A DNA stretch of 64,000 nt from Stenotrophomonas maltophilia D457 (GCF_000284595.1 NC_017671.1:3195001-3259000), one strand, 5' to 3'. Positions 1-8,637 are shown, counted from the first letter of the stretch. Program-made: numbers and translations. Notes: generated by a model not told the origin, from the letters alone.

Positions 1-990
1 CTTCAGGAAGGCTTCGATGTCGGTCTTCAGCGGGTCGTGGTAGAAGCCTTCGTACACCAGCTCCACCCACTTGCGCGCCACGTCCGGCTTGAAGCGGTTC
101 TGCTGCTTGGTCAGCACCGCATCTTCCAGCGCACGGTGTGCGGCCAGCAGCGAAACCAGGCCCGGGGCCTCGAACACGATGCGGCCCTTCAGGCCGATCA
201 CGGTGTCGCCGGTGTAGACGCCGCGGCCCACGCCGTACGGGGCGAACAGCTTGTTGAGCTGGGCCAGGATCTGGTCGCCCGGCAGCGCCTTGCCATCCAG
301 TTCGACGGCTTCGCCTTCAACGAACTTCAGGGTCACGGTCAGGGCCTGCTCCGGCCACTCGCTGCGCGGTGCGCACCAGCCACGCGCGCCCTCGCCCGGA
401 GCTTCCCACCGGTCGATCTCGCCGCCGGACATGGTCAGGCCCAGCAGGTTCTCGTTGATGGTGTAGGCCTGCTGCTTGGCGCGCACGCCGAAGCCACGCT
501 CTTCCAGGTACTTCTGCTCGTAGGCGCGGGTCTGGGTGTGTTCCTTCTGGATCTCGCGGATCGGCGCGATGATCTGGTAGTCGCCCAGCGCCTTCACGGC
601 CAGGTCGAAGCGGACCTGGTCGTTGCCCATGCCGGTGCAACCGTGGGCGATGATGTTGGTGCCCAGCTCGGCAGCACGCTTCAGCGCGGCATCGACGATC
701 AGGTAGCGGTCCGAGACCAGCAGCGGGTACTGGCCCTGGTAGCCTTCGCCGGCCCACACAAACGGCTTGACGAAGCCTTCCCAGATGGCCGGGCCACCGT
801 TGACGGTAAGGTGGCTCGCCACGCCCAGTTCGGCGGCGCGCTTCTCGATGAAGTCACGCTCTTCATCATCGACGCCGCCGGTGTCGGCGAACACGGTGTG
901 CACGTTGTAGCCGCGCTCCTGCAGGTACGGCACGCAGAAGCTGGTATCCAGGCCGCCGGAGAAGGCGAGAACGACGTCTTTGTTGCTCAT
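1..990 (-). CDS. argG: Argininosuccinate synthase (3' end cut by window)
   Basis: Joins citrulline and aspartate with ATP to give argininosuccinate, the next-to-last step of arginine synthesis, in the cytoplasm. The ATG is at 988-990 and 330 residues are visible; about 70 residues of a ~400-residue protein lie outside the window. The pyrophosphatase loop AFSGGLDTS is at residues 9-17, and the conserved segments [17 protein letters not shown] and [18 protein letters not shown] are present. It lies 119 bp downstream of argF' on the same strand, with a GTAG-type repeat pair between, matching the xanthomonad argF'-argG cluster. It is probably co-transcribed with argF' and subject to the same leader. 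The identification is very secure. Confidence 0.97.
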   Translation of the reverse strand, partial: MSNKDVVLAFSGGLDTSFCVPYLQERGYNVHTVFADTGGVDDEERDFIEKRAAELGVASHLTVNGGPAIWEGFVKPFVWAGEGYQGQYPLLVSDRYLIVDAALKRAAELGTNIIAHGCTGMGNDQVRFDLAVKALGDYQIIAPIREIQKEHTQTRAYEQKYLEERGFGVRAKQQAYTINENLLGLTMSGGEIDRWEAPGEGARGWCAPRSEWPEQALTVTLKFVEGEAVELDGKALPGDQILAQLNKLFAPYGVGRGVYTGDTVIGLKGRIVFEAPGLVSLLAAHRALEDAVLTKQQNRFKPDVARKWVELVYEGFYHDPLKTDIEAFLK

Positions 991-1023
991 GGGGGTCAGG
1001 TCCACTTGGGGGATGGGAATTCG

Positions 1024-1097
1024 GTAGAGCCGACCGTTGGTCGGCTGGAATATTGGATGCGCCGCTGCGGGAGCAGCCGACCAACGGTCGGCTCTAC
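1024..1097. repeat. Inverted pair of GTAG-type palindromic repeats (SMAG-like)
   Basis: Two palindromes of the form GTAGAGCCGACCNTTGGTCGGC face each other between argF' and argG. The outer ends are GTAG at 1024-1027 and CTAC at 1094-1097. The whole unit can form one long hairpin in the argF'-argG transcript and could shield the upstream message or attenuate argG. The sequence class matches the SMAG repeats described in S. maltophilia. Confidence 0.85.
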
Positions 1098-1109
1098 CCC
1101 TTGTTCGAT

Positions 1110-2123
1110 CTAGCGCCCGGCAACCGCCGCCATGATCGCCTTCTGCACGTGCAGGCGGTTCTCGGCTTCGTTGATGGCGATGCACTGCGGCGAATCCATC
1201 ACCGCGTCGGTGGCCTTCACGTTGCGGCGCAGCGGCAGGCAGTGGCTGAACACACCATTGTTGGTCAGCGCCATCTTCCGCTCGTCCACGATGAAGTGCT
1301 TGAACTGGTCGCGGATCGGCTTCTCCGGTTCCCAGTTGCCGAAGAACGGCAGCGCGCCCCAGCTCTTGGCGTAGACCACGTCGGCGCCGGCGTAGGCGCT
1401 GTCGATGTCATGGCTGATCTTCAGCGAGCCGCCGCTCTCGGCCACGTTCTGCTCGGCCCAGCCCATGTAACGCTCGTCGAGGATGTAGTCGGCGGTCGGG
1501 CACAGCAGGGTCACGTCCATGCCCATGCGGGTGGCGATGGTCAGCGCCGAATTGGCAACGGCGGTGTTCAGCGGCTTGGGGTGGTAGGTCCAGGTCAGCA
1601 CGTACTTCTTGCCACGCAGGTCCTGGGTGCCGAAGTGCTCCTGCAGGGCCATGATGTGGGCCAGCTCCTGGCACGGGTGGGTGATGGTCTCCATGTTGAT
1701 GACCGGCACCGGCGAGTACCTGGCGAAGCTGTTGAGGACGATGTCCTGGCGGTCGTAGGCCCAGTCGATGAACTTGGGGAACGCACGCACGGCGATGATG
1801 TCGCAGTAGCGACCCAGCACCTTGGCCACTTCAGCGATGTGCTCTTCGGTATCGCCGTCCATCACCGTGCCGAGGTTGAACTCGATCGGCCACGCATCCT
1901 TGCCCGGCTGCAGCACCACCGCGTGGGCACCGAGCTGGAACGCGCCCAGTTCGAAGCTGGTGCGGGTGCGCATGGACGGGTTGAAGAACACCAGCGCGAT
2001 CGACTTGCCCTTGAGCTGGTCGCCGAGCTTGTTGCGCTTGAACAGCGCCGCCTGGGTCAACAGCGCGTCGAGATCGCTGCGGCTCCAGTCCTGGGTGTTC
2101 AGGAAGTGCTTGGGGGACATCAT
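1110..2123 (-). CDS. argF': N-acetylornithine carbamoyltransferase
   Basis: Carbamoylates N-acetylornithine to N-acetylcitrulline in the variant arginine pathway of xanthomonads, where acetylation is kept through this step. The 337-residue protein carries the carbamoyl-phosphate site [11 protein letters not shown] (residues 48-58), the DGDTEEH loop whose glutamate (about residue 93) marks acetylornithine rather than ornithine or succinylornithine enzymes, and the loop [15 protein letters not shown] with the lysine that is carboxylated in the X. campestris enzyme. The first two codons are both ATG; AAGGAAAG sits just upstream. It is the first gene before argG. A leader ORF and terminator upstream suggest arginine-dependent attenuation. 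The specificity assignment follows from the family and is firm. Confidence 0.96.
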   Translation of the reverse strand: MMSPKHFLNTQDWSRSDLDALLTQAALFKRNKLGDQLKGKSIALVFFNPSMRTRTSFELGAFQLGAHAVVLQPGKDAWPIEFNLGTVMDGDTEEHIAEVAKVLGRYCDIIAVRAFPKFIDWAYDRQDIVLNSFARYSPVPVINMETITHPCQELAHIMALQEHFGTQDLRGKKYVLTWTYHPKPLNTAVANSALTIATRMGMDVTLLCPTADYILDERYMGWAEQNVAESGGSLKISHDIDSAYAGADVVYAKSWGALPFFGNWEPEKPIRDQFKHFIVDERKMALTNNGVFSHCLPLRRNVKATDAVMDSPQCIAINEAENRLHVQKAIMAAVAGR

Positions 2124-2241
2124 CTTTCCTTGCGTGGCGGCGCCGGTTTCGACGCGGTGGAAGGGAAAACAGGAATCAAAGGTGGAGCGGGAAGGTTGCA
2201 GTTGCAGCTTTCAGAAGATGCATATTTGAAGCGCGGAAACG

Positions 2242-2271
2242 AAAAAACCCAGCCGGCGGGCTGGGTTTTTT
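2242..2271 (-). terminator. Intrinsic terminator in the argF' leader (likely attenuator)
   Basis: On the minus strand, six A, then CCCAGCC, loop CGCC, GGCTGGG and six T. The A/T flanks make it work in either direction. It lies 118 bp before the argF' start. It could end the upstream 187-residue gene, but the leader ORF and the alternative pairing at 2296-2304 suggest an attenuator. Confidence 0.85.
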
Positions 2272-2295
2272 CGGACGAACAGCAAAAAGCTCCGG

Positions 2296-2397
2296 TTACC
2301 CAGCGAGGATGTGGGGTTCCGGTCGACGCGCACGCGAGGTCATGCCCGACGCCTGTCGGGCTGCGCTGCTGTCGTGCTGGAAGTCGGTGAGCTTCAT
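2296..2397 (-). CDS. Putative arginine leader peptide of the argF'G operon
   Basis: A 33-codon ORF starting MKLTDFQHDS and ending HILAG, followed by TAA. Arginine codons stand at positions 14, 22, 24 and 25 (CGA, CGT, CGT, CGA). Codons 25-28 (CCGGAACCC) can pair with GGGTAACCGG over the stop codon. The stop region GCTGGGT can instead pair with ACCCAGC, the 5' arm of the terminator at 2242-2271. This is the 1:2, 2:3, 3:4 layout of ribosome-mediated attenuators: stalling at the Arg codons would free GCTGGGT to block the terminator. It lacks a long run of Arg codons and a clear ribosome-binding site, so translation is unproven. Confidence 0.45.
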   Translation of the reverse strand: MKLTDFQHDSSAARQASGMTSRARRPEPHILAG

Positions 2398-2405
2398 GGT
2401 CAACC

Positions 2406-2434
2406 ATCTTTGCATGCGGCCGAGGCCGGCGCAA
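2406..2434 (-). promoter_or_regulatory. Candidate promoter for the argF' leader
   Basis: Read on the minus strand, TTGCGC (2434-2429) and AAAGAT (2411-2406) are 17 bp apart, immediately upstream of the leader ORF. The match to the sigma-70 consensus is only moderate, and a start here would leave almost no 5' UTR before the leader ATG. Confidence 0.3.
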
Positions 2435-2451
2435 GGGCCGGGGTCCCAGAA

Positions 2452-3015
2452 TCAGGGATTGCTGGCCGTGCCCTGCTCCGGGCCGACCCAGGGCGTGATC
2501 GACACCCGGATCTTGAGCCGGTTGCCGGGGTCTTCCGGCAGCCGCGAACGGTACTTGGTGCCCTTGTAGACGTAATCCACGTCGTAGGCGATGGGCCGGC
2601 GGAATTCACGCCCCACCGGCACGATGCGGCAGTCGCGGGTCAGCATCGGGCCAGTGTTGGCCGGTGCCGGGGCCGGCGTCTCGGCTCCGGGCTCCTCAAC
2701 GGCCTCTTCGTCGCTGCGCTTGAACATCGAGCGCACCGAGTCCCAGAAGCGGCTGATCCGGCCCTTGTCCTCGACCGGCTCCTCGCCGGTCACGTTCACC
2801 GGGGCCAGGGTCCGGGTCGACACCGGCTCGCAGTGCTCCTCGGTGCGGGTCGCGCGCAGGGTCTGGAACACCGGCTCCACGTTCAGCACCTGGGCGTAGT
2901 CGAACTTCACGTTCTCAACGATCACCACCCGGTTGCGGGGCTCGGCCTCCTGCGCCAGCACCACGGCGGGCAGCGCCGACAGGCAGGCCAGGGTCAGCAA
3001 CGCGGTGGATTTCAT
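2452..3015 (-). CDS. Secreted protein of unknown function
   Basis: 187 residues from the ATG at 3013-3015, which begins a clear signal peptide (MKSTALLTLACLSALPAVVLAQ). A longer frame upstream lacks this logic and is not used. The mature protein has NVEPVFQTLRATRTEEHCEPV, an acidic and proline-rich middle, then CRIVPVGREFRRPIAYDVDY and DPGNRLKIRVSITPWV. The two cysteines and the DPG...V.V.P ending resemble the C-terminal part of glycine-zipper/17-kDa-antigen type envelope proteins, but no glycine zipper is present. It is probably periplasmic. Function unknown; the family link is inference. Confidence 0.75.
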   Translation of the reverse strand: MKSTALLTLACLSALPAVVLAQEAEPRNRVVIVENVKFDYAQVLNVEPVFQTLRATRTEEHCEPVSTRTLAPVNVTGEEPVEDKGRISRFWDSVRSMFKRSDEEAVEEPGAETPAPAPANTGPMLTRDCRIVPVGREFRRPIAYDVDYVYKGTKYRSRLPEDPGNRLKIRVSITPWVGPEQGTASNP

Positions 3016-3203
3016 TGGCGACGGGAGCAAGGACACGGCAATAGTGTAGGCAGTGGCGAGCGCAAGGGGCTGAACATTACCCGTCCACGCCGCTCCTGCC
3101 CACCCCACCCCGGGTGGCCCCGGCGTCCACCGGTGGCAACGGGTGCCCCCAAAGGGGGCCGACACGTTCTAAAATCACAGGCTTGTCCCCCAGCCACAGC
3201 CCC

Positions 3204-4580
3204 ATGACCCTGCGCCTGCACAACAACCTGACTCGCCAGCTCGAACCGTTCACCCCGCTCGATCCGGCCTGTCCGACCCTGTATGTGTGCGGCCCGACGG
3301 TCTACAACTACGTGCACATCGGCAACGCCCGTGGCCCGGTGGTGTTCGGGGTGCTGGCCGACCTGCTGCGGCGCCGTTTCGGTGGCCTGCGCTACGCGCG
3401 CAACATCACCGACGTGGACGACAAGATCAACACCGCCGCGCGCGAGCAGGGCGTACCGATCAGCACCATCACCGACAGGTTCGCCGCCGCCTACCGTGAG
3501 GACATGGCCGCGCTGGGCGTGGTGCCGCCGGACATCGAGCCGGAGGTGACCGCGCACATTCCGCAGATCATCACCATGATCGAGCAGCTGATCGCCAACG
3601 GGCATGCCTACGCTGCCGAAGGCCACGTGCTGTTCGCGGTGGCCAGCTTCGATGGCTACGGCAAGCTCTCGCGCCGCGATCCGGACGAAATGCTGGCCGG
3701 CGCCCGTGTCGACGTGGCCCCGTACAAGCGTGATCCGGGTGATTTCGTGCTGTGGAAGCCGTCCAGCGACGACCTGCCCGGCTGGGCGTCGCCCTGGGGC
3801 CGTGGCCGCCCGGGCTGGCACATCGAGTGCTCGGCAATGGCCGCCGCCCACCTGGGCGAGACCATCGACATCCATGCCGGCGGCGTCGACCTGCAGTTCC
3901 CGCACCACGAGAACGAGCTTGCGCAGAGCGAGTGCGCCCACGGCGGCAAGATCTTCGCCCGCTTCTGGCTGCACAACGGCATGCTCAACTTCGGCGGCGC
4001 CAAGATGAGCAAGTCGCTGGGCAACATCGAGCGCGTGCACGACCTGGTGCGCCAGCACCCGCCGGAAGCACTGCGCCTGGCCCTGCTGTCGGCCCACTAC
4101 CGGCAACCGCTGGACTGGTCCGATGGCCTGATCGAACAGTCGGTGCGCACCCTGGACCGCCTGTACGGCACCTTGCGCGAACTGGCGTCAGTCGAGGCGG
4201 TCGTTGCGATCCCGGCCACGGTCGAAGCGACCCTGGATGACGATCTGAACACCCCGCAGGCACTGGCCGAAGTGGCCCGCATCGCCGCCGATGCGCGTCG
4301 TGCCACCGATCCGGCCGAGCAGGCGCGCCTGAAGGGTGAACTGCTCGGCGCCGGACTGGCACTGGGCCTGCTGCAGGCCGATCCAGCGCAGTGGTTCGGC
4401 ACTGCGGCCAGCGACGGCGGCGACGATGCCCGCATCCAGGGCCTGATCGATGAGCGTGCCGCTGCCAAGAAGGCGCGCGACTTCGCCCGTTCCGACGCCA
4501 TCCGCGACCAGCTGGCCGCCGAAGGCATCGTGCTGGAAGACACCCCGCAGGGCGTACGCTGGTCGCGCAAGCGCGGCTGA
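3204..4580 (+). CDS. cysS: Cysteinyl-tRNA synthetase
   Basis: Charges tRNA-Cys with cysteine; cytosolic class I synthetase. 458 residues, near the usual ~460. The start chosen is the ATG at 3204 ([12 protein letters not shown]); the reading frame continues upstream but without conserved sequence. The zinc cysteine C29 ([10 protein letters not shown]), the HIGN signature at 38-41, further zinc ligands in WHIECSAMA and FPHHENE, and KMSKS at 267-271 are all present. It is followed 54 bp later by sufE and an MFS gene on the same strand; a GTGGCCGG/CCGGCCAC hairpin lies in the gap at 4594-4613. Confidence 0.97.
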   Translation: MTLRLHNNLTRQLEPFTPLDPACPTLYVCGPTVYNYVHIGNARGPVVFGVLADLLRRRFGGLRYARNITDVDDKINTAAREQGVPISTITDRFAAAYREDMAALGVVPPDIEPEVTAHIPQIITMIEQLIANGHAYAAEGHVLFAVASFDGYGKLSRRDPDEMLAGARVDVAPYKRDPGDFVLWKPSSDDLPGWASPWGRGRPGWHIECSAMAAAHLGETIDIHAGGVDLQFPHHENELAQSECAHGGKIFARFWLHNGMLNFGGAKMSKSLGNIERVHDLVRQHPPEALRLALLSAHYRQPLDWSDGLIEQSVRTLDRLYGTLRELASVEAVVAIPATVEATLDDDLNTPQALAEVARIAADARRATDPAEQARLKGELLGAGLALGLLQADPAQWFGTAASDGGDDARIQGLIDERAAAKKARDFARSDAIRDQLAAEGIVLEDTPQGVRWSRKRG

Positions 4581-4634
4581 CCCGCCCTGCCCCGTGGCCG
4601 GTACGCCGGCCACGCCCCCACCGTAGAGACTGTT

Positions 4635-5087
4635 GTGACCGACTCCCCGTTCCCGCTTGAACCCACCGCCGCCGAGGCACAGGCCGCCATCGCCGAGGAA
4701 TTCGGCTTCTTCGGCGACTGGTCCGAGCGCTACCAGTACCTGATCGACCTCGGCCGCAAGCTGCCGGCCTTCCCGGAAGAATGGAAGACCGAAGAGCATC
4801 GCCTGCTCGGCTGCCAGTCGATGGTCTGGATCGTGCCCGAAGGCAACGCGCAGTCGCTGCGCTTCCATGCCATCAGTGATTCGGCGATTGTCTCCGGCCT
4901 GATCTTCCTGGCCCTGCGTGTGTACTCCGGGCGCTCGGCGCAGGAGATCCTGGCTACCGAGCCGAGCTACATCCAGGACATCGGCCTGGCCCGCCACCTC
5001 TCGCCGACCCGCAGCAACGGCGTGGCGGCGATGCTGGCCTTCATCCGCGAGACCGCGCAGGCCCAGCTGCAGCGCGACCCGTCGTGA
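4635..5087 (+). CDS. sufE: SufE family sulfur acceptor for Fe-S assembly
   Basis: Accepts sulfane sulfur from a SufS-type cysteine desulfurase and passes it to an Fe-S scaffold. 150 residues with a GTG start at 4635. The active cysteine is C60 in LLGCQSMVW, followed by the typical RFHAISDSAIVSGLIFLAL and the ending LSPTRSNGVAAMLAFI. No sufS is in the window, so it stands apart from a suf operon, next to cysS and overlapping the MFS gene by 4 bp (GTGA). CsdE would be an alternative name; SufE is the usual label in this lineage. Confidence 0.92.
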   Translation: MTDSPFPLEPTAAEAQAAIAEEFGFFGDWSERYQYLIDLGRKLPAFPEEWKTEEHRLLGCQSMVWIVPEGNAQSLRFHAISDSAIVSGLIFLALRVYSGRSAQEILATEPSYIQDIGLARHLSPTRSNGVAAMLAFIRETAQAQLQRDPS

Positions 5088-6331
5088 GCGAGCCTGCCAC
5101 AGCCGAAGACAGCGCGCTGGGCCTGCTGTCCCGGCCCGGTTTCGCCAGGCTGCTGGCGTACCGCATCTTCGCGATGCTGTCCTACCAGGTGGTCGCGGTC
5201 ACCGTCGGCTGGCACATCTACGAAGTCACCCGCAATCCGTTCTCGCTGGGCCTGATCGGCCTGGCCGAGGTGCTGCCGTTCTTCTGCGTGGCGCCGTTCG
5301 CCGGTTACCTGGTGGATCACCTGCCGCGCCGCCGCCTGGGCATGGTCGCCTGTTGCGGACTGATCGCCACCGCACTGGTATTGACCAGCGTGGCCATGGG
5401 CTGGCTGCCGATCGACGGCGTGTGGCCGATCTACGCAGCCATTGCGCTGACCGGCGTGGTCCGCGCCTTCCTGTCGCCGATCTACAACGCCCTGTTCGCC
5501 CGCGTACTGGCCCGTGACCAGTTCGCGCGTGGCGCCGGCCTGGGCGCGGTGGTATTCCAGGCCGGCATGATCGCCGGCCCGGCACTGGGCGGCGTGCTGG
5601 TCGGCTTCGGTGGCAAGGGCCTGTCCTACGCGGTGGCCACCGCCTTCGCGCTGGTGGCGATGGCCTGTCTGGCCACGCTGAAAGTGGAGGAGCCGGTGCA
5701 CACCGGCCCTGCCGCGCCGATCTTCAAGAGCATCGCCGAAGGCGCGCGCTTCGTGGTCGGCAACCGGATCATGGTCGGCGCGATGGCGCTGGACATGTTC
5801 TCGGTGCTGCTGGGCGGCGTGGTGGCGATGCTGCCGGCGTTCTTGCACGAAATCCTGCACCACGGCCCGGAAGGCCTGGGCATCCTGCGCGCGATGCCGG
5901 CGCTGGGCTCGGTGTGCGTGGGCCTGTGGCTGGCCCGCCACCCGCTGCACCGCAATGCCGGCCGCGTGCTGCTGTTCGCGGTGGCCGGCTTCGGCCTGTG
6001 CGTGATCAGCTTCGGGCTGTCGCAGCACTTCTGGCTGTCGGCGCTGATCCTGCTGTTCTACGGCGCCTTCGATGGCGTCTCGGTGGTGATCCGCTCGACC
6101 ATCCTGCAGCTGGCCACGCCGGAAGAAATGCGCGGTCGCGTATCGTCGATCAACGGCATCTTCATCAGTTCGTCCAACGAGCTGGGCGCGTTCTATGCCG
6201 GCACGATGGCGAAGCTGCTCGGCCTGGTACCGGCCGTGGTGCTGGGCGGGTTCGCGGTGCTGAGCGTGGCCGGGATCACCGCGTGGAAGAACCCGACGCT
6301 GCGGAAGTTGAATCTTCGCGACCTGCAGTGA
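5084..6331 (+). CDS. MFS transporter, DHA3-like
   Basis: Integral inner-membrane protein of 415 residues with about 12 hydrophobic segments and the loop motif GYLVDHLPRRRLG after helix 2, typical of major facilitator proteins. The overall pattern (SRPGFARLLAYRIFAMLSYQ at the N terminus, PIYNALFARVL between helices 4 and 5) resembles the EntS/MFS_3 group of drug or siderophore exporters. The GTG start overlaps the sufE stop by 4 bp, so the two genes are translationally coupled. The substrate cannot be told. A GTAG repeat follows directly after the stop. Confidence 0.85.
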   Translation: MSEPATAEDSALGLLSRPGFARLLAYRIFAMLSYQVVAVTVGWHIYEVTRNPFSLGLIGLAEVLPFFCVAPFAGYLVDHLPRRRLGMVACCGLIATALVLTSVAMGWLPIDGVWPIYAAIALTGVVRAFLSPIYNALFARVLARDQFARGAGLGAVVFQAGMIAGPALGGVLVGFGGKGLSYAVATAFALVAMACLATLKVEEPVHTGPAAPIFKSIAEGARFVVGNRIMVGAMALDMFSVLLGGVVAMLPAFLHEILHHGPEGLGILRAMPALGSVCVGLWLARHPLHRNAGRVLLFAVAGFGLCVISFGLSQHFWLSALILLFYGAFDGVSVVIRSTILQLATPEEMRGRVSSINGIFISSSNELGAFYAGTMAKLLGLVPAVVLGGFAVLSVAGITAWKNPTLRKLNLRDLQ

Positions 6332-6335
6332 GCCT

Positions 6336-6360
6336 GTAGAGCCGAGCCCATGCTCGGCTG
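6336..6360. repeat. GTAG-type palindrome (SMAG-like)
   Basis: GTAGAGCCGAGC, ATG-containing loop, then GCTCGGCTG, directly after the MFS gene stop. It is the first of four such units in the 552-bp gap 6332-6883; the others are at 6552-6574, 6671-6694 and 6741-6764. Confidence 0.8.
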
Positions 6361-6410
6361 CGTATTTCCGTGCGCCCACGCGCCGATAGCGGGCCATGCC
6401 CGGCGGGCTC

Positions 6411-6637
6411 TTTCCGCGACCGCGGTGGGGTGTCACGTTTCTTTTCGCGCGAAAAGAAACGTAACCAAAGAAACGCGCCGCCATCCGCGAGCCGGCGCTG
6501 CGCGCCGGTGCCCTGTGCTCCTCGGTGAATCAGGGGACGACGCGGAGAGCCAGCCGACCAGCAGTCGGCTCTACAGGATAGAGCCGCCTCTTCGCCCCTG
6601 ATTCCCCTGCGGTGCTCGGCTCGCTACAAGGCGGACT
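6411..6637 (+). repeat. Structured dispersed repeat family I, copy A
   Basis: About 227 bp. It shares with copies at 21286-21494 and 21578-21788 the opening CGACCGCGG, GGGGTGTCAC, the hairpin with GTAACCAAAGAAAC after it, and the ending TGCTCGGCTCGCT. Hairpin 1 here is CGTTTCTTTTC-GCGC-GAAAAGAAACG (6436-6461). Hairpin 2 is CCGGCGC-TGC-GCGCCGG (6492-6508). A long-range stem pairs GAATCAGGGG (6527-6536) with CCCCTGATTC (6595-6604). The inside of that stem holds a GTAG palindrome (6552-6574) in place of the stem seen in the other copies. No ORF or transposase. Function unknown. Confidence 0.8.
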
Positions 6638-6670
6638 CAACAGCCGCGAGCGCACGCATGACCGCTCCTG

Positions 6671-6764
6671 ATAGAGCCAAGCCATGCTTGGCTGCCTTTG
6701 CTTTTGCTTTTGCTCTTCCTTGCCCTCCGGCTTCGGCCTGAGCCGAGCGTGGGCTCGGCTCTAC
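6671..6764. repeat. Two GTAG-type palindromes flanking a TTTTGC hexamer run
   Basis: Palindromes at 6671-6694 (GAGCCAAGCCATGCTTGGCTG) and 6741-6764 (ending GGCTCGGCTCTAC) flank TTTGCTTTTGCTTTTGC at 6697-6713. A different hexamer run (CTTGAT) sits in the same kind of place beside the repeats at 21555-21572. The remaining gap to 6831 shows nothing else. Confidence 0.65.
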
Positions 6765-6831
6765 ATCGGACCCACCCGCAGGCTCCACCCGATACCCGGA
6801 AGGCGCTCTACACAGCCAACTCGAACCCAAC

Positions 6832-6857
6832 AAAAAACCCGGCCGAAGCCGGGTTTT
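6832..6857 (-). terminator. Terminator of the DksA-like gene
   Basis: On the minus strand, AAAACCCGG, loop, CCGGGTTTTTTG, 26 bp past the stop of the DksA-like gene. The A/T flanks make it usable in both directions. Confidence 0.88.
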
Positions 6858-6883
6858 CTGCATGACCAGACAACGATCAGGAA

Positions 6884-8110
6884 TCAGTCGCCCTGCTGCT
6901 TCTGCAGATGCTCCCAACGCTCCTGGGCATCGATGGTGCGCTCGGCGGTCAGGCGCGCCTCCAGGCGCTCCAGGCCGATTTCTTCGCCGGTGTCGACGCA
7001 GTAACCGTAGTCGCCCGCTTCCAGGCGCTTCAGGGTGCTGTCGATCTTGCCGATCAGCTTGCGGTAGCGGTCGCGGGTACGCAGTTCCAGCGAGTTCTCG
7101 GTCTCGCGGGTCGCGCGCTCGGCTTCGTCGCCGATGTCACGCACTTCCTCGCGCAGGTTCTCGATGGTCTGCTTGGACTCTTCCACCAGGTCCGCGCGCC
7201 AGTTCTGCAGGCGCTGGCGGAAATACTCCTGTTGCAGCGGGCTCATGTATTCCTCTTCCGAGGACGGCTTGTAGCCAGCCGGCAGGATCGGGCGGCCGGT
7301 GGCCTCGTCGGTCTTGTATTCGACCACCTTGTACTTGCTGCGCGGGGCCGGTGCTGCCGAGCGGGCGGCGACGGCCACGGCAACCTTGCCGACAGGGCGC
7401 GACACGGTCTTCGGGGCGGAATCGGATTTCACGGCGGTTTTGGCAGGCGATTTCGAAACGGGCACGGGATTCTTGGATTGCGGGGCCTTCGAAGCGGCAG
7501 GAGCGGCGGCCGGGGCCGGCTTGGGGGCCGGTTGGGCTGCTGCCACTGCCACGGTCTTGGCCGGGACAGGCTTGGCCGGAGCCGGCTTGGCAGCAGGCTT
7601 CGGTGCGGACTTCACTACTGGGGCCGGGGCCGGCTTTACGGCCGGTGCGGCAACATTCTTGGCAACCTTCTTTGCAGCGGCAGGCGTGGCGACCGGCTTG
7701 GCCGCAGCGACCTTCTTTGCCGCCGGCTTGGCGACCGGCTTGGCTGCAGCCTTCTTCACCACCGCCTTCGGCGCCGGCTTGGCTGCTGCCTTCTTGACCA
7801 CCGGCTTGGCGACGGTCTTCTTCACCGGCGCAGCCTTGCTGACGGCCTTTTTCACCGGCGCCTTCTTGCTGGCAGCGGCTGGCTTGGCCTTGGCGGGCGC
7901 AGCGGCCTTCTTCGCCACCGGCTTGGTTGCCTTGACCGGCGTTTTCTTTGCGGTGGCCTTCCTGGCCGCCGGTTGCGAGGACGCTGCCTTGGTCGCCGGC
8001 TTGCTCGCCGGCTTCTTGGCAACGGGCTTTGCCGCCAACTTCTTCACAACAGGCTTGGCGGTTTTCTTGGCGGCCGTTGCGGCCTTCTTTGCAGTTTTTT
8101 TAGCAGCCAC
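6884..8110 (-). CDS. DksA-like RNA polymerase-binding protein with histone-H1-like N-terminal tail
   Basis: 408 residues with a GTG start. Residues 1 to about 250 are Lys/Ala/Pro repeats (AAKK, KPVAKK) like histone H1 or AlgP tails and should bind nucleic acid. The last ~140 residues are a DksA domain: a coiled coil with the tip DIGDEA, keeping the DxxDxA acidic pair used in the polymerase secondary channel, then SLELRTRDRYRKLIGKI and YGYCVDTGEEIGLERLEA. Of the four zinc cysteines of DksA only the first remains; the others read T, T and A. This is a DksA2-like, zinc-independent form fused to a basic tail. It probably modulates transcription under stress or low zinc. Confidence 0.85.
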   Translation of the reverse strand: MAAKKTAKKAATAAKKTAKPVVKKLAAKPVAKKPASKPATKAASSQPAARKATAKKTPVKATKPVAKKAAAPAKAKPAAASKKAPVKKAVSKAAPVKKTVAKPVVKKAAAKPAPKAVVKKAAAKPVAKPAAKKVAAAKPVATPAAAKKVAKNVAAPAVKPAPAPVVKSAPKPAAKPAPAKPVPAKTVAVAAAQPAPKPAPAAAPAASKAPQSKNPVPVSKSPAKTAVKSDSAPKTVSRPVGKVAVAVAARSAAPAPRSKYKVVEYKTDEATGRPILPAGYKPSSEEEYMSPLQQEYFRQRLQNWRADLVEESKQTIENLREEVRDIGDEAERATRETENSLELRTRDRYRKLIGKIDSTLKRLEAGDYGYCVDTGEEIGLERLEARLTAERTIDAQERWEHLQKQQGD

Positions 8111-8381
8111 GAAACGCTCTTCCTTGGATTCCCCGGGGCCCGGGAAAGCGGGCCTTTATAGCCTACCCGACCCGCAGCAGCAACCTCGGCACCCTGCTCC
8201 ATTCAGTCCTGGAGCCAAGGCGCCCAATGGGCAGTCCGACGAACACGGACCGCCTTGCGCGGTACGGAACCTGGCCAGCACCCGACGGTGCTGGTACCGG
8301 TCGCAGGCCATCGGCGACATGCGACCAACGGCCCATCCTGCACAAATGCGGCCTTCATGCCAACTGGCATAAGATGACTGG

Positions 8382-8636
8382 GTGATCTCGCGCCTGCTCA
8401 TCGCCCTGCTGCGCTCCTACAAGCGCTTCATCAGCCCCTTGCTGGGGCCCCGCTGCCGTTTCGTGCCGAGCTGTTCTGAATACGCGATGGACGCGATCTC
8501 GCGGCACGGCCCGCTGCGCGGCAGCTGGCTGGCTGCGCGCAGGCTGGGCCGCTGCCACCCGTTCCATCCCGGCGGCTTCGACCCCGTGCCCGAGTCCCCC
8601 AACGCCCCCTCTTGCCGTTGCACAGGAAAACATTGA
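8382..8636 (+). CDS. yidD: Membrane protein insertion efficiency factor YidD
   Basis: 84-residue amphipathic protein that assists YidC-dependent insertion at the inner membrane. GTG start at 8382. The family signatures [16 protein letters not shown] and [18 protein letters not shown] are intact. In most proteobacteria yidD sits between rnpA and yidC; here it lies 1 bp upstream of dihydroorotase, away from rpmH-rnpA. The N terminus has a short amphipathic helix ([18 protein letters not shown]). Confidence 0.95.
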   Translation: MISRLLIALLRSYKRFISPLLGPRCRFVPSCSEYAMDAISRHGPLRGSWLAARRLGRCHPFHPGGFDPVPESPNAPSCRCTGKH

Positions 8637-8637
8637 C

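Noticed and set aside
2120..2434. 104-residue frame upstream of argF' on the minus strand
   Set aside because: It runs through the terminator and into argF', with low-complexity, unconserved sequence. The 33-codon ORF in another frame is the more meaningful reading.
4594..4613. GTGGCCGG-TACG-CCGGCCAC hairpin as cysS terminator
   Set aside because: No T run follows and sufE begins 22 bp later; it may be a small repeat, so it is mentioned only in the cysS entry.
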